In this document: positions 49,643 to 59,401 of the stretch, in pieces | Layout of the letters: each line of letters opens with the position of its first letter | Numbering within the stretch: position 1 is the stretch's first letter | Assembly: GCA_016839165.1 (NCBI GenBank) | Contig: CP069301.1 | Span: 68,592-132,591, forward strand | DNA: 64,000 nucleotides | Origin: Bradyrhizobium sp. PSBB068 | Lineage (GTDB): Bacteria > Pseudomonadota > Alphaproteobacteria > Rhizobiales > Xanthobacteraceae | Direction: 5' to 3' | Program-made: the position numbers and the translations under genes | Notes under the pieces: generated by a model | What the model saw: only the letters and a program-made list of their open reading frames with translations | Database searches by the model: none | What the model was told of the DNA's origin: nothing

Positions 49643-52600
49643 ATGGCGCAACACGATCCGTTTACGCTTGATCTCTTCGGCAACACGTCGCTCTCTTCGG
49701 GGCTCGACCTTGGCGTCACGGCCTTTCCATCCACCCTTGAAACGGACGGCGACGACGGTGATGCGCCGCACCCTCCGGCGGTCGCGCGTATAGAACCGTC
49801 CGCTGATCGACCCACCAGCCGAGCTAGGGGCGAGACGTTCTACCTCGCTGGAACGCGGGGCCTTGCCAGATCTTGGCGCGATCGGGCGCGCGACAATCTC
49901 TCCGCCATCCGCCTTGCAGCCGTGATCGAAGGCGATCAGCGTCCCGCCACCGCCGCCGAACAGGCGCAGCTCATTCGCTTCACCGGCTTCGGCGCATCCG
50001 AACTCGCCAATGGCGTTTTCAGGCGCCCGGGCGACGATGATTTCCGCCACGGTTGGGAGGAGATCGGCGCGGGGCTGGAATCGGCGGTCGGCGCGGGGGA
50101 CTACGCCTCGCTCGCCCGCTGCACCCAGTACGCCCATTTCACGCCCGAATACATTGTGCGCGCGGTCTGGGCCGGCGTGACGCGGCTCGGCTTTCGTGGC
50201 GGACGTGTGCTCGAGCCTGGTATCGGCACGGGCCTGTTTTCGGCGCTGATGCCCGAGAAACTACGCGCGGCGTGCTATCTCACCGGCGTCGAGCTCGATC
50301 CGGTCACCGCGCGCATCGCAGCCTTGCTGCATCCTCGCGCCAACATCATCAACCAGGACTTCGCACGAACCGAACTCCCCCAGCACTTTGATCTCGCGAT
50401 CGGCAATCCGCCGTTTTCCGATCGCACGGTGCGCAGCGACCGGGTGTTCCGGTCCCTCGGCCTTCGGCTGCACGATTATTTCATCGTCAAGGCGATCGAC
50501 CGGCTGAAGCCCGGAGGTCTCGCCGCTTTCGTCACATCGCATGGCACGATGGACAAAGCGGACGCGTCCGCGCGCGAGCACATCGCCGGAACGGCCGATC
50601 TTGTCGGTGCCGTCCGGCTGCCCGAGGGCAGCTTCCGCGCCGACGCCGGCACCGACGTTGGCGTCGATATCCTCTTCTTCCGAAAGCGCCGCGATGGCGA
50701 TGCTCCCGGCGCCGACGCCTGGCTCGATCACGCCGAAATCCATCCCGCAACGGAGCATGAGGGCGCTATCCGGGTGAACCGCCATTTCGCGGAACATCCG
50801 AATATGGTGCTCGGTGAGCATGCACTCGCGTCTGGCCCCTACGGTGAGACGTACACTTGCGTACCGCGCCCGACGGTCGTGCTCGAAGACGCGCTTACCG
50901 CCACCATCCTCCATCTTCCGGATGCCATCTACGACGGCGACCCGGAGACAACCGGCTTCGATGCTGACGAGACGCAGACGGTTGTCGCAACCGCCGCCGG
51001 CGTCAGCATCCGTGAAGGAAGTTATTTCGTCGGCAGGAACATGGCCTTGATGCAGATGGTCGACGGCACAACCGTCATCATTCCTGTGAAGAAGGGCAGG
51101 AATGCCGACGGCGTCTTCGCCAAGCACGCGCGGATCATTCGCAAGCTGATCCCGATCCGCGACGCCGTGCGCGAGATCTTGAAGTGCCAGGAGACCGACC
51201 ATCCGTGGAAGCAGGCGCAGGTCCGGTTGCGCATCGCCTGGAGCTCTTTCGTCCGCGACTTCGGGCCGATCAACACCACGGTCGTATCGTCCCTGGAAGA
51301 CGAGGAGACCGGTGAAGTGCGCGAGACGCACCGCCGGCCCAATCTGGCTCCGTTCGCGGATGACCCGGATTGCTGGCTCGTCGCTTCGATCGAAGACTAT
51401 GACCTCGAGACGAACACGGCGAGACCCGGGCCGATCTTCACTGAGCGCGTGATTGCGCCGCCACCGGCGCCTGTCATCGCCTCTGCCGCCGACGCGCTCG
51501 CCGTCGTGCTGAACGAGCGGGGCACGGTCGATCCCGATCACATCGCGGAGCTTTTGCACCGCGGCGTCGACGACGTGATCGGTGAACTCGGCGACGCCAT
51601 CTTCCGCGATCCCGCGACCGGCGCGTGGCACACCGCCGACGGCTATCTCTCCGGTGCGGTCCGCTCGAAGCTCGCCACAGCGGAAGCCGCCGCGGCCCTC
51701 GACCCGGCCTATGCGCGTAACGTCGAGGCGCTCGGGCGCGTCCAGCCGGCCGACCTTCGTCCATCCGACATCACGGCGCGGCTTGGTGCCCCCTGGATCC
51801 CGGCCGCCGACATCATCGCCTTCGTGAAGGAGACGATGGATGCCGACATCACCATCCACCACACGTCCGAGCTCGCCTGCTGGACCGTGAATGCGCGCCA
51901 GCTCGAATGGAGCGCCGCCGGCACCACCGACTGGGGCACCCATCGTCGCCACGCCGGACTTCTTCTGTCAGACGCGCTCAACTCGTCGATCCCGCAGATC
52001 TTCGACACCATCAAGGACGGCGACAGCGAGCGGCGCGTGCTCAACACCGTCGAGACGGAGGCAGCGAAAGACAAACTCGCCAAGATCAAGTCGGCGTTTC
52101 AGTCATGGATCTGGTCCGATCCGGACCGAACCGATCGGTTGGCCCGGCTCTATAACGACACCTTCAACAACATCGTGCCCCGACATTTCAACGGGGATCA
52201 TCTGCAGCTCCCGGGCGCCTCTGGCGCCTTTTCTCTATATGGGCACCAGAAGCGGGCGATCTGGCGGATCATCGCTTCGGGAAGCACCTATGTCGCCCAC
52301 GCCGTCGGCGCCGGCAAGACGCTGTCCATCGCGGCTGCGGTCATGGAGCAGCGCCGCCTCGGCCTCGTCAACAAGGCGATGCTCGTCGTACCCGGCCACT
52401 GCCTGGCGCAGGCGGCGCGGGAATTTCTCGCCCTGTATCCGAACGCCCGCATCCTCGTGGCGGATGAAACCAATTTCGTGAAGGAGAAGCGCCATCGCTT
52501 CCTCAGCCGCGCCGCCACGGCGAGCTGGGACGCGATCGTCATCACCCACAGCGCCTTCAAGTTCATTCCCGTCCCGTCCGCCTTTGAGGCGCAGATGATC

Positions 52601-54739
52601 CAGGACGAGTTGGAGGCCTATGAAGAGCTCCTCGGCAAGGTCGACAGCCAGGACCGCCTGTCGCGCAAGCGCATCGAGCGGATGAAGGAGGGTCATCAGG
52701 AACGTCTCGAATCGCTGGCCTCGCGCAAGGACGATTTGTTGACGGTCGCCGAAATCGGAATCGACCAGATCATCGTCGATGAGGCGCAGGAGTTCAGAAA
52801 ACTGTCCTTCGCCACCAATATGACCAGCTTGCGCGGCGTCGACCCGAACGGCTCGCAGCGCGCCTGGGACCTCTATGTGAAGTCCCGCTTCCTCGATGTG
52901 AAGAATCCAGGGCGGGCACTGGTCCTGGCCTCGGGCACCCCGATCACCAATACGCTTGGCGAAATGTTCACCGTGCAGCGGCTGATGGATCACGCCGCAC
53001 TTGCGGAGCGCGGCCTGCACGAATTCGATGCCTGGGCCTCGACCTTCGGCGACACCTCGACCGAGCTTGAATTGCAGCCCTCCGGCAAATACCGCCCCGT
53101 CACGCGTTTCGCGCAGTTCGTCAACGTCCCCGAGCTGATCGCGATGTTCCGTTCCTTCGCGGATGTCGTGTTGCCCGACGATCTGAAGGACTACGTCAAA
53201 GTGCCCGCGATCGCCTGCGGCAAACGGCAGATTATCACGGCCGAGGCGACAGCCGCCTTCAAGGCCTATCAACGCCTGCTTGACGACCGCATCAAGGCCA
53301 TCGAGGAGCGGGACCGCGCGCCGGAACCAGGCGACGATATCCTCCTGTCCGTCATCACCGACGGCCGCCACGCCGCGATCGACCTGCGCCTCGTCGTTAC
53401 CGGACAGGTGAACGAAGCGGGCAACAAGCTCAACGCCCTCATCGCCAATGCTTTTCGCATCTGGCAAGAGACCAGCAATGTGACCTATCTGCGGAAGGAC
53501 GGCAGGGCCTTCGACAAAACCGGCGCCGGCCAGCTCATTTTCTCTGATCTCGGCACCATCAGCGTCGAGGCCAGCCGCGGTTTTTCTGCGTACCGCTGGA
53601 TTCGCGATGAACTCGTGCGTCTCGGCGTGCCGCCTTCCGAGATCGCCTACATGCAGGACCACAGGAAGTCCGAGGCCAAGCAGCGTCTCTTTAATGATTT
53701 CAATGCCGGCAAGGTCCGCATTCTTCTTGGATCGAGCGATACGATGGGCACCGGAGTTAACGTTCAACTTCGCCTCAAGGCGCTCCACCATCTCGACGTG
53801 CCGTGGCTCCCCTCGCAGATCGAGCAGCGCGAGGGCCGTATTGTGCGCCAGGGCAACCAGCATGACGAAGTCGAAATCTTCGCCTATGCCACGCTTGGCA
53901 GCCTCGATGCCACCATGTGGCAAAACAATGAGCGCAAAGCCCGTTTCATCGCCGCCGCGCTGTCAGGCGATACGAGCGTGCGGCGCCTCGCGGACCTGGG
54001 CGAAGGCCAGGCCAATCAGTTTGCCATGGCCAAGGCGATCGCGTCCGGCGATCCACGCCTCATGCAGAAGGCGGGACTTGAGGCCGAGATCGCCCGCCTC
54101 GAACGCCTGCACGCGGCGCATATCGACGATCAGCATGCGATCCGGCGGCAAATTCGCGACGCCGAGCGCGAGATCGAGATCTCGACGCGCCGCATCGGCG
54201 ATATTGCTGAGGATATCACCCGTCTCGTTCCGACTGGTGGCGACGCCTTCACGATGGCCGTCAAAGGGACGCGCTTCGACGAGCGCAAGCTCGCTGGTCG
54301 CGCCTTGATGCAGGAGATCCTCACCCTCGTTCAGCTTCAACACGAAGACGGCGTGGTGATCGCCTCGATCGGCGGCTTCGACGTCACGTTCGAGGGCGAG
54401 CGTATCGGCCGAGATGGCTATCACTACGTGACCATGCTGCAGCGAACCGGCGCCCAGTTCGAGATCGAGCTCCCGATGACCGTGACGCCGCTCGGCGCAG
54501 TCGCTCGGCTCGAGCACCCGCTGACGAATTTCGGGGGTGAGCAGGAGAACCATCGTCGGCGTCTTGCCGAAGCCGAGCGGCGCCTTGCCTCCTATCGCGG
54601 CCGAGTCGGCGAAGCCTACGCCTTCGCCGCCGAGCTCAATCTCAAGCGCGCGCAGCTTGCGGATGTTGAGGCGGATCTCGCGGCCAGCAGCGATGAAGCG
54701 GCGCAGACGAAGGGAGGGGAAAACCGAAGAGCTGCGTGA
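49643..54739 (+). CDS. Giant DNA methyltransferase-helicase fusion (DarB-like)
   Basis: 1698 aa. The N-terminal third has a class I SAM methyltransferase fold: GRVLEPGIGTGLFSALMPEK (about 190-) and AIGNPPFSDRTVRSDRVFRS (the NPPF catalytic motif of N6-adenine enzymes). The middle has a superfamily 2 helicase: Walker A AHAVGAGKTLSIAAAV (about 888-), DEAQEF (about 1046-) and, in the second RecA lobe, VRILLGSSDTMGTGVNV with IEQREGRIVRQG (about 1391-). Such methyltransferase-helicase giants resemble phage P1 DarB, which protects incoming DNA from restriction. It shares the element with ArdC. Likely an antirestriction function; inferred. Confidence 0.9.
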   Translation: MAQHDPFTLDLFGNTSLSSGLDLGVTAFPSTLETDGDDGDAPHPPAVARIEPSADRPTSRARGETFYLAGTRGLARSWRDRARDNLSAIRLAAVIEGDQRPATAAEQAQLIRFTGFGASELANGVFRRPGDDDFRHGWEEIGAGLESAVGAGDYASLARCTQYAHFTPEYIVRAVWAGVTRLGFRGGRVLEPGIGTGLFSALMPEKLRAACYLTGVELDPVTARIAALLHPRANIINQDFARTELPQHFDLAIGNPPFSDRTVRSDRVFRSLGLRLHDYFIVKAIDRLKPGGLAAFVTSHGTMDKADASAREHIAGTADLVGAVRLPEGSFRADAGTDVGVDILFFRKRRDGDAPGADAWLDHAEIHPATEHEGAIRVNRHFAEHPNMVLGEHALASGPYGETYTCVPRPTVVLEDALTATILHLPDAIYDGDPETTGFDADETQTVVATAAGVSIREGSYFVGRNMALMQMVDGTTVIIPVKKGRNADGVFAKHARIIRKLIPIRDAVREILKCQETDHPWKQAQVRLRIAWSSFVRDFGPINTTVVSSLEDEETGEVRETHRRPNLAPFADDPDCWLVASIEDYDLETNTARPGPIFTERVIAPPPAPVIASAADALAVVLNERGTVDPDHIAELLHRGVDDVIGELGDAIFRDPATGAWHTADGYLSGAVRSKLATAEAAAALDPAYARNVEALGRVQPADLRPSDITARLGAPWIPAADIIAFVKETMDADITIHHTSELACWTVNARQLEWSAAGTTDWGTHRRHAGLLLSDALNSSIPQIFDTIKDGDSERRVLNTVETEAAKDKLAKIKSAFQSWIWSDPDRTDRLARLYNDTFNNIVPRHFNGDHLQLPGASGAFSLYGHQKRAIWRIIASGSTYVAHAVGAGKTLSIAAAVMEQRRLGLVNKAMLVVPGHCLAQAAREFLALYPNARILVADETNFVKEKRHRFLSRAATASWDAIVITHSAFKFIPVPSAFEAQMIQDELEAYEELLGKVDSQDRLSRKRIERMKEGHQERLESLASRKDDLLTVAEIGIDQIIVDEAQEFRKLSFATNMTSLRGVDPNGSQRAWDLYVKSRFLDVKNPGRALVLASGTPITNTLGEMFTVQRLMDHAALAERGLHEFDAWASTFGDTSTELELQPSGKYRPVTRFAQFVNVPELIAMFRSFADVVLPDDLKDYVKVPAIACGKRQIITAEATAAFKAYQRLLDDRIKAIEERDRAPEPGDDILLSVITDGRHAAIDLRLVVTGQVNEAGNKLNALIANAFRIWQETSNVTYLRKDGRAFDKTGAGQLIFSDLGTISVEASRGFSAYRWIRDELVRLGVPPSEIAYMQDHRKSEAKQRLFNDFNAGKVRILLGSSDTMGTGVNVQLRLKALHHLDVPWLPSQIEQREGRIVRQGNQHDEVEIFAYATLGSLDATMWQNNERKARFIAAALSGDTSVRRLADLGEGQANQFAMAKAIASGDPRLMQKAGLEAEIARLERLHAAHIDDQHAIRRQIRDAEREIEISTRRIGDIAEDITRLVPTGGDAFTMAVKGTRFDERKLAGRALMQEILTLVQLQHEDGVVIASIGGFDVTFEGERIGRDGYHYVTMLQRTGAQFEIELPMTVTPLGAVARLEHPLTNFGGEQENHRRRLAEAERRLASYRGRVGEAYAFAAELNLKRAQLADVEADLAASSDEAAQTKGGENRRAA

Positions 54740-54980
54740 GCAGGAAACCTGCTCGCAGAGCAGCCGGAGCGCCGCCGCTGGCGCTCAACCGACCGTCTCG
54801 CGATCCCGGCCGCGGCGCGCTCGCAAGGCGCTTCGCGCCCCGCTCGCGCCTGCCGGGCAGGGATGCTCGGCGGCAGTTGCGCCGCTCCGCCCGCCCTGCG
54901 GGCCGAAGGGATGTCTTCGAGAAGAAGACGAGAGGACCCCGAACGGGTGGTCCACAACCCCTGAAAATGGAGAGCATCCC

Positions 54981-56651
54981 ATGGAACTGATGATGGTCGA
55001 TCCGCGCGCGCTGAAGGAGAATCCCGATCAGATGCGCCGCTCGAAATCTTCGCTGCAGGCCGATGCGTTGCTGCTGGCATCGATCAAGGCCGTCGGCATC
55101 GTGCAGCCGCCCGTCATTTTGCCGGAGTGCGATGGTGGCAACGGCTACGTGATTCACTTCGGGCATCGTCGCGTCGCGCAGGCGATCGCCGCTGACCTTG
55201 CCGAAATCCGTGTTCTCGTCGCGAACCCCGACGGAGATCACGACGCGATGCGCGCCCTCGTCGAAAACGTCGCGCGTGAGCCGCTCAACCCCGTCGACCT
55301 CTGGCGCTCGATCGAGCGTCTGGTGGCGCTCGGCTGGACCGAGGAGTCGATCGCGCTGGCGCTCGCCTTGCCCGCGCGCCAGGTCCGCAAGCTCAGGCTG
55401 CTCGCGAATGTACTCCCGGCGATGCTTGACCAGATGGCGAAGGGCGACATGCCCGGCGAGCCGCAGCTCCGCGTCATCGCCGCGGCGTCGATCGACGAGC
55501 AGAGTGAGGTCTGGAAGAAATACAAGCCGCGGAAGGCCGATCCGCAGGTCTCCTGGAACGACGTCGCCCGCGCGCTCACCAAAACGCGCATGTATGCCCG
55601 CCACGCGAGCTTCGATGACGAGCTTGCCACGGCCTATGGCATCACATGGGTAGAGGACCTGTTCGCGCCGGCCGATGAGGACAGCCGCTACACGACCGCC
55701 GTGGAGGCCTTCCTCGGCGCGCAGAACGAGTGGATGACCAATCATCTGCCGAAGCGCGGCACGGTGATCGAGGTGAACGAGTGGGGCCAGCCCAAGCTGC
55801 CGGCCAAATCCGAGCGGGTCTGGGGCAAGCCGGGGAAGTCCGACTGCACCGGCTGGTATCTCGATCGCGACGGCCAGATTCAGTCCGTCGCTTATCGCAT
55901 GCCGCAGGTGAAGAAGGCGAAGGGCAAAGCCGGCGAGACAGAAGAGGCCGCAGCCGACGACATCGAAACCACGGCGAAGGCGCGGCCCGACGTGACGCGC
56001 AAGGGCATGGAGATGATTGGTGACCTGCGCACCGACGCCCTTCATGAAGCCCTCGCCCGGGCGCCGATCGAGGATGACACGCTCCTCGGGTTGCTCGTGC
56101 TGGCGTTCGCCGGCCAGAACGTCTCCATCGCCTCCGGTAACGCCGACGGCTATGCCCAGATTAGCCGACACGCCGCGCGACTGATCGGGGAGGACGGCAA
56201 ACTCGCCTTCGATCGCGACACCCTGCAACAGGTCGCGCGTGCGACCCTGATCGACGTGCTGTCGTGCCGGGAGAATCGCTCGGACAGCGGCGTCGCGGCG
56301 CACATCGCGGGTGACGCTATCGGCGCAGATACGTTCTTGCCGAACATGGCTACGGACGACTTTCTGTCGTGCCTGTCACGCACCGCGATCGAGGCAGTGT
56401 GTAAGGACACGCCGGTGCTTCCGCGCCAACGGGTCAAGGACACGCGCGAAGCGCTGGTTCAGCACTACGCCGAAATCCGGTTCGTGCATCCGGCCGCGGT
56501 GTTCGCTCCCGCGCCCGAGAAGGTCGCCGCTTGGGCCGACAAACACGGCCGCGCCGAAGACGACGAGGAGTCCGGAGCTGACGCGTTGAACGAGTCCAAC
56601 GAGGCCGAGGACGTGCCGCCGGCGGACGGATACGCTGAAGCGGCGGAATAG
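54981..56651 (+). CDS. ParB-like nuclease-domain protein
   Basis: 556 aa. N-terminal ParB/Srx domain: LMMVDPRALKENPDQMRRSK, LLASIKAVGIVQPPVIL and YVIHFGHRRVAQAIAADLAE. Then a HTH region WRSIERLVALGWTEESIALA and ALPARQVRKLRLLANVLPAM. The C-terminal half is variable and ends in an acidic tail (EDDEESGADALNESNEAEDV). ATG 54981 begins the ParB domain; longer reading is GC-rich leader. It may act in segregation or regulation of the element; no ParA is nearby. Confidence 0.88.
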   Translation: MELMMVDPRALKENPDQMRRSKSSLQADALLLASIKAVGIVQPPVILPECDGGNGYVIHFGHRRVAQAIAADLAEIRVLVANPDGDHDAMRALVENVAREPLNPVDLWRSIERLVALGWTEESIALALALPARQVRKLRLLANVLPAMLDQMAKGDMPGEPQLRVIAAASIDEQSEVWKKYKPRKADPQVSWNDVARALTKTRMYARHASFDDELATAYGITWVEDLFAPADEDSRYTTAVEAFLGAQNEWMTNHLPKRGTVIEVNEWGQPKLPAKSERVWGKPGKSDCTGWYLDRDGQIQSVAYRMPQVKKAKGKAGETEEAAADDIETTAKARPDVTRKGMEMIGDLRTDALHEALARAPIEDDTLLGLLVLAFAGQNVSIASGNADGYAQISRHAARLIGEDGKLAFDRDTLQQVARATLIDVLSCRENRSDSGVAAHIAGDAIGADTFLPNMATDDFLSCLSRTAIEAVCKDTPVLPRQRVKDTREALVQHYAEIRFVHPAAVFAPAPEKVAAWADKHGRAEDDEESGADALNESNEAEDVPPADGYAEAAE

Positions 56652-56686
56652 CGACCCGCACCTCACCTTCCATCCGATCAATCCCC

Positions 56687-56715
56687 GCCGCCGGCTCCCC
56701 CGAGTCGGCGGCTTT
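56687..56715 (+). terminator. Terminator-like hairpin after the ParB-like gene
   Basis: GCCGCCGGCTC and GAGTCGGCGGC form an 11-bp stem with one G-T pair, followed by TTTCGTT. It is 36 bp beyond the stop. Confidence 0.65.
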
Positions 56716-56742
56716 CGTTCGCAAACCCCACAGGAGGACATC

Positions 56743-57216
56743 ATGTCCGCACAACACATCTACGTGTCTGCTCCACTCGGCTCGATCGTTCGCTATTCAG
56801 ACGGCACACCGAGGCCACCCGCACGGTTCAAGCGCAAGCTTGCCGCATGGGAAAACAACAACAGCGGCGGGAGACTGGTCAAGAAAACTCCGTCTCGCGA
56901 TATGCCGAGCTGTTTTCTACTCGCCGGCATCACGCTGCATCAGGGCGATTTCGGCAGCGCCGGCGTCGTGGTTCTCAGGGTCTACAAGACCTTCTCGGTC
57001 AACTGCGCCCTCAAGTTCATCGTGACCGAACCTCCGAAGCCTGGCTCGGTTCGTGTTCTCGACCGCGAGGGCGAGGCGGCCGAGCTGCTCTATCTCGCCG
57101 CCGACTGCACCGCGGCGGAAGCATGGCTCGCGGCGCACCGCTATCCCGGTGCCGTGCTGGAAGACGTCACGACGGACGAGGTCGCCGCGGCTGCGATCGA
57201 TGGGAGGGCTGCATGA
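56743..57216 (+). CDS. Conserved hypothetical protein
   Basis: 157 aa; AQHIYVSAPLGSIVRYSDGT then PRPPARFKRKLAAWENNNSG at the N-terminus and FSVNCALKFIVTEPPKPGSV in the middle, ending with a helical acidic part. It is usually found just upstream of DUF7007 genes in related elements. Its TGA overlaps the next ATG (ATGA). No function can be assigned. Confidence 0.72.
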   Translation: MSAQHIYVSAPLGSIVRYSDGTPRPPARFKRKLAAWENNNSGGRLVKKTPSRDMPSCFLLAGITLHQGDFGSAGVVVLRVYKTFSVNCALKFIVTEPPKPGSVRVLDREGEAAELLYLAADCTAAEAWLAAHRYPGAVLEDVTTDEVAAAAIDGRAA

Positions 57217-58085
57217 GCACGTTCGCCGATTCTACTTCGACGAACAACCGAACTCGTGCTCCGGCGGGGGGCACGTTCGCACGCACCCATGAAGGCCTGC
57301 TCGTGGCCGAGGTCGGCGACCGTGCGTTTGCCTTGTTGCCCGGCTCGGATGGCCGGTTCTTCCTGGCGTCGGCCTGGCGTCTTCGCGGCCCGATGGAAGA
57401 ATGGAAGCGCTCGGACTTCTACGGTCACGGCGGTGATGTCGAAGACGAGACCGCTTTCCGAGCGCGTGTTGCGGAAAACGCCGAGCACCAGCGCCAGCGC
57501 ACGGCCTTGGCGCGACGCGAAGTCTCCTCGCGCGCGTCGACTCCATGGGGCACTTCCCAGCATGCCATCTATGCCGACGGAGTCATCTGTTATTCGACGG
57601 CAAGCCATGGCGGCTTCCATCTCGATGCTGAGCATAACGCGAAGGTCCATCCCGGCCTTCGCACGCGCGGCGGCTGGTATGAGGAAGATTGCGCCTGGGC
57701 GGCCGTGGCGCAGGCCTTTCCGGAGCTGTTCACGGACTATGAGCGGCGCTGCGCGGATCGGACCATCCGCGATTGGCACCCGGACGCCTGGGAAGCGATC
57801 CAAGGAAAGCGCCTCAAGCCCGGTGAATCTCACGAGAAGGATCGTCGCGCCTTTGAACGTGATCACGCATCCGACTGGATCGTGATTTCGGCGATCCGGT
57901 GCGATCAGCACGCCGGCATGACCGAATGCGTCGCCACGCTCGGCGGCGATCGAGCCGCCCCCGAGCAGCGCCGCTACCTCGTTCCGTCCGACGAATATCA
58001 CGTCGGCCGCTTTGGCTTCGTGATTGATGGGGCTCGCCACCGTCTCTACGACGGTCCGTCGAGCTTCATCGGCTGGAATCGGTGA
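57213..58085 (+). CDS. DUF7007-type protein
   Basis: 290 aa; middle has SSRASTPWGTSQHAIYADGV then ICYSTASHGGFHLDAEHNAK, RGGWYEEDCAWAAVAQAFPE and a C-terminal beta domain ending SSFIGWNR. The RGGWYEEDC-AWAAVA string is the mark I associate with DUF7007. It is coupled to the previous gene by 4-bp overlap. Function unknown; plasmid and element-linked. Confidence 0.78.
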   Translation: MSTFADSTSTNNRTRAPAGGTFARTHEGLLVAEVGDRAFALLPGSDGRFFLASAWRLRGPMEEWKRSDFYGHGGDVEDETAFRARVAENAEHQRQRTALARREVSSRASTPWGTSQHAIYADGVICYSTASHGGFHLDAEHNAKVHPGLRTRGGWYEEDCAWAAVAQAFPELFTDYERRCADRTIRDWHPDAWEAIQGKRLKPGESHEKDRRAFERDHASDWIVISAIRCDQHAGMTECVATLGGDRAAPEQRRYLVPSDEYHVGRFGFVIDGARHRLYDGPSSFIGWNR

Positions 58086-58297
58086 GGTGCGATATGCCCT
58101 GGCAACTCATCGCCCTCGCCTTCGGATGGCGCGCGACAGCCGGCGAGGACCGCGGCATTCCGCGCCTCGTCGTCTGGCACCCACGCCTACGACGTCATTT
58201 CACGGGCGCCGACGCCTGGAAGTGCGCGGTCCGCTTATCGGTGCGTGCGCCTGACACATCCCTTTCTTCGCCCTCAAAAGTCAGGAGGCATCCATGA
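58082..58297 (+). CDS. Possible small protein overlapping the DUF7007 stop
   Basis: 71 aa from GTG 58082 (GTGA overlap) or 67 aa from ATG 58094: MPWQLIALAFGWRATAGEDR then GIPRLVVWHPRLRRHFTGAD. The end of the frame is Ser/Arg-rich and runs past the next start. Plausible by coupling, not by family. Confidence 0.35.
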   Translation: MRCDMPWQLIALAFGWRATAGEDRGIPRLVVWHPRLRRHFTGADAWKCAVRLSVRAPDTSLSSPSKVRRHP

Positions 58298-58518
58298 ACG
58301 CTCAATTCATCACCGCACCTGCAGGGCCATGTCGCCGAGGCGCTGCATGGCGTCCTCACGGACGGGATGCGCACATCCGCCGGGACAGATTCGGTCTCGA
58401 TCGACTGGGCGATCGCGGGCGACGACATTCCGTCATCGATCGCGCAGGTCCCCCGCTCCTCGACGAGTATGCGCCCGACAGGACAGCGTTTCCCCACTGG
58501 CCATGGAGGGCATTCTGA
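58294..58518 (+). CDS. Conserved-type protein, probably frameshifted
   Basis: Strong RBS (AGGAGGCATCC) and ATG 58294 start MNAQFITAP, and the end PLLDEYAPDRTAFPHWPWRA with stop TGA overlaps the next ATG (TGATG). The middle in this frame is Arg-rich and unnatural. Another frame across the middle (about 58321-58450) reads QGHVAEALHGVLTDGMRTSA then GTDSVSIDWAIAGDDIPSSI AQ, which looks real. Two compensating frameshifts, the second at a CCCCC run (58449-), would give one 74-aa protein. The start and end are supported by coupling; the middle is uncertain. Confidence 0.5.
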   Translation: MNAQFITAPAGPCRRGAAWRPHGRDAHIRRDRFGLDRLGDRGRRHSVIDRAGPPLLDEYAPDRTAFPHWPWRAF

Positions 58519-58880
58519 TGTCGCTCACGCCTCAATCGGCCTTACTCCTGCGCATGGAAAATGCACTTCTCGAGACAAGCCGTCATCTCGGCATCATTGA
58601 ACGGCAGATCGAAGCTCGCGCCGAGCGCATGACGATCACGTCCTGCACCAAGCGCCGGCAGTCCGGCGGTGGTACCTCAAGATGGACACGCGCGGACGAA
58701 CGGGCTTTCCGCGAAAATATAGCGGCGCTTGCCCTCACGCGGCGCGCCGAGATCGACGCGTTGACTCGCAAGCTCACGCGGCAAGAGAGCGCGCTTGCGG
58801 CGTTCCGGCGGCGCCACGGGATCGAGCCTGCGCTCGGAGATCGGGAACCAACAGCCTGCACCATGACGATTGACGGCTAA
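58518..58880 (+). CDS. Helical protein of unknown function
   Basis: 120 aa; SLTPQSALLLRMENALLETS then RHLGIIERQIEARAERMTIT and a second helix near LTRRAEIDALTRKLTRQESA. It starts at the TGATG overlap with the gene above. Composition suggests a helical DNA- or protein-binding role, no family known. Confidence 0.6.
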   Translation: MSLTPQSALLLRMENALLETSRHLGIIERQIEARAERMTITSCTKRRQSGGGTSRWTRADERAFRENIAALALTRRAEIDALTRKLTRQESALAAFRRRHGIEPALGDREPTACTMTIDG

Positions 58881-59401
58881 TCATGTCGCGGGCTCATCGG
58901 CCAGCGCTTCTGCAGCGCAAGCCAGGCTCTCCGAGTGACCCTTGAGCTCCGACTATCCGTTCTCCGCGTACTGCCACCGGCGCTCCCAGAGCAGAGCCTG
59001 CGAAGATGGCGTGCAGGTGGGCAATTCGCGCGCCGCGGCAGGTAGAGGAAGAGCACGACGAACGCCAGTAAACCGGGCTGGTCATGGATGCAGGTCATCT
59101 CGGCCTTCATTCTTTTGGCGTCAACCCGTGCCGGCGCCCCCTCGGGTTTGCTGCGGTCTGAACCGTCGACGGCCCGCTTCAAGGGCAAGTCGCAGTCGAT
59201 CGTCGCCCGCCGTCTCGTCATGGCCAGGCCGCGTCCTGCGCAGGGCCTGCGGCCCCGCTTGTCCGCACCCCGACCATGCTCGCCTTGACGGTCCACGCCC
59301 CTTGAAGCGGTCCGCTTGCGCCGGTTCTTGGCGACCGCACCCGAGGGGGCGCCGGCACGGGCCGATCGCCTCTCCCGGCGAAACCGAGAAAGGACCTCAC
59401 C
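58881..59401. other. Structured leader region upstream of the gene at 59402
   Basis: 521 bases, no supported gene. It contains nested inverted repeats: a 23-bp perfect one (59125-59147 with 59339-59361, core CGGCGCCCCCTCGGG) and inside it a 12-bp one (CCGCTTCAAGGG at 59174-59185, CCCTTGAAGCGG at 59299-59310). See the findings. Confidence 0.55.
59125..59361. repeat. Nested long-range inverted repeat
   Basis: Outer arms of 23 bp (59125-59147 and 59339-59361) are exact inverses; inner arms of 12 bp (59174-59185, 59299-59310) are exact inverses as well. Arms are 191 and 113 bases apart. This could be a folded RNA leader or a recombination/replication site. Confidence 0.75.

Noticed and set aside
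50261..53923. Two minus-strand open frames of over 560 codons (50261-51952, 52235-53923)
   Set aside because: Antisense to the methyltransferase-helicase gene; no start signal or family resemblance.
54642..56303. Minus-strand open frame of 553 codons
   Set aside because: Antisense to the ParB-like gene and the end of the giant gene; shadow composition.
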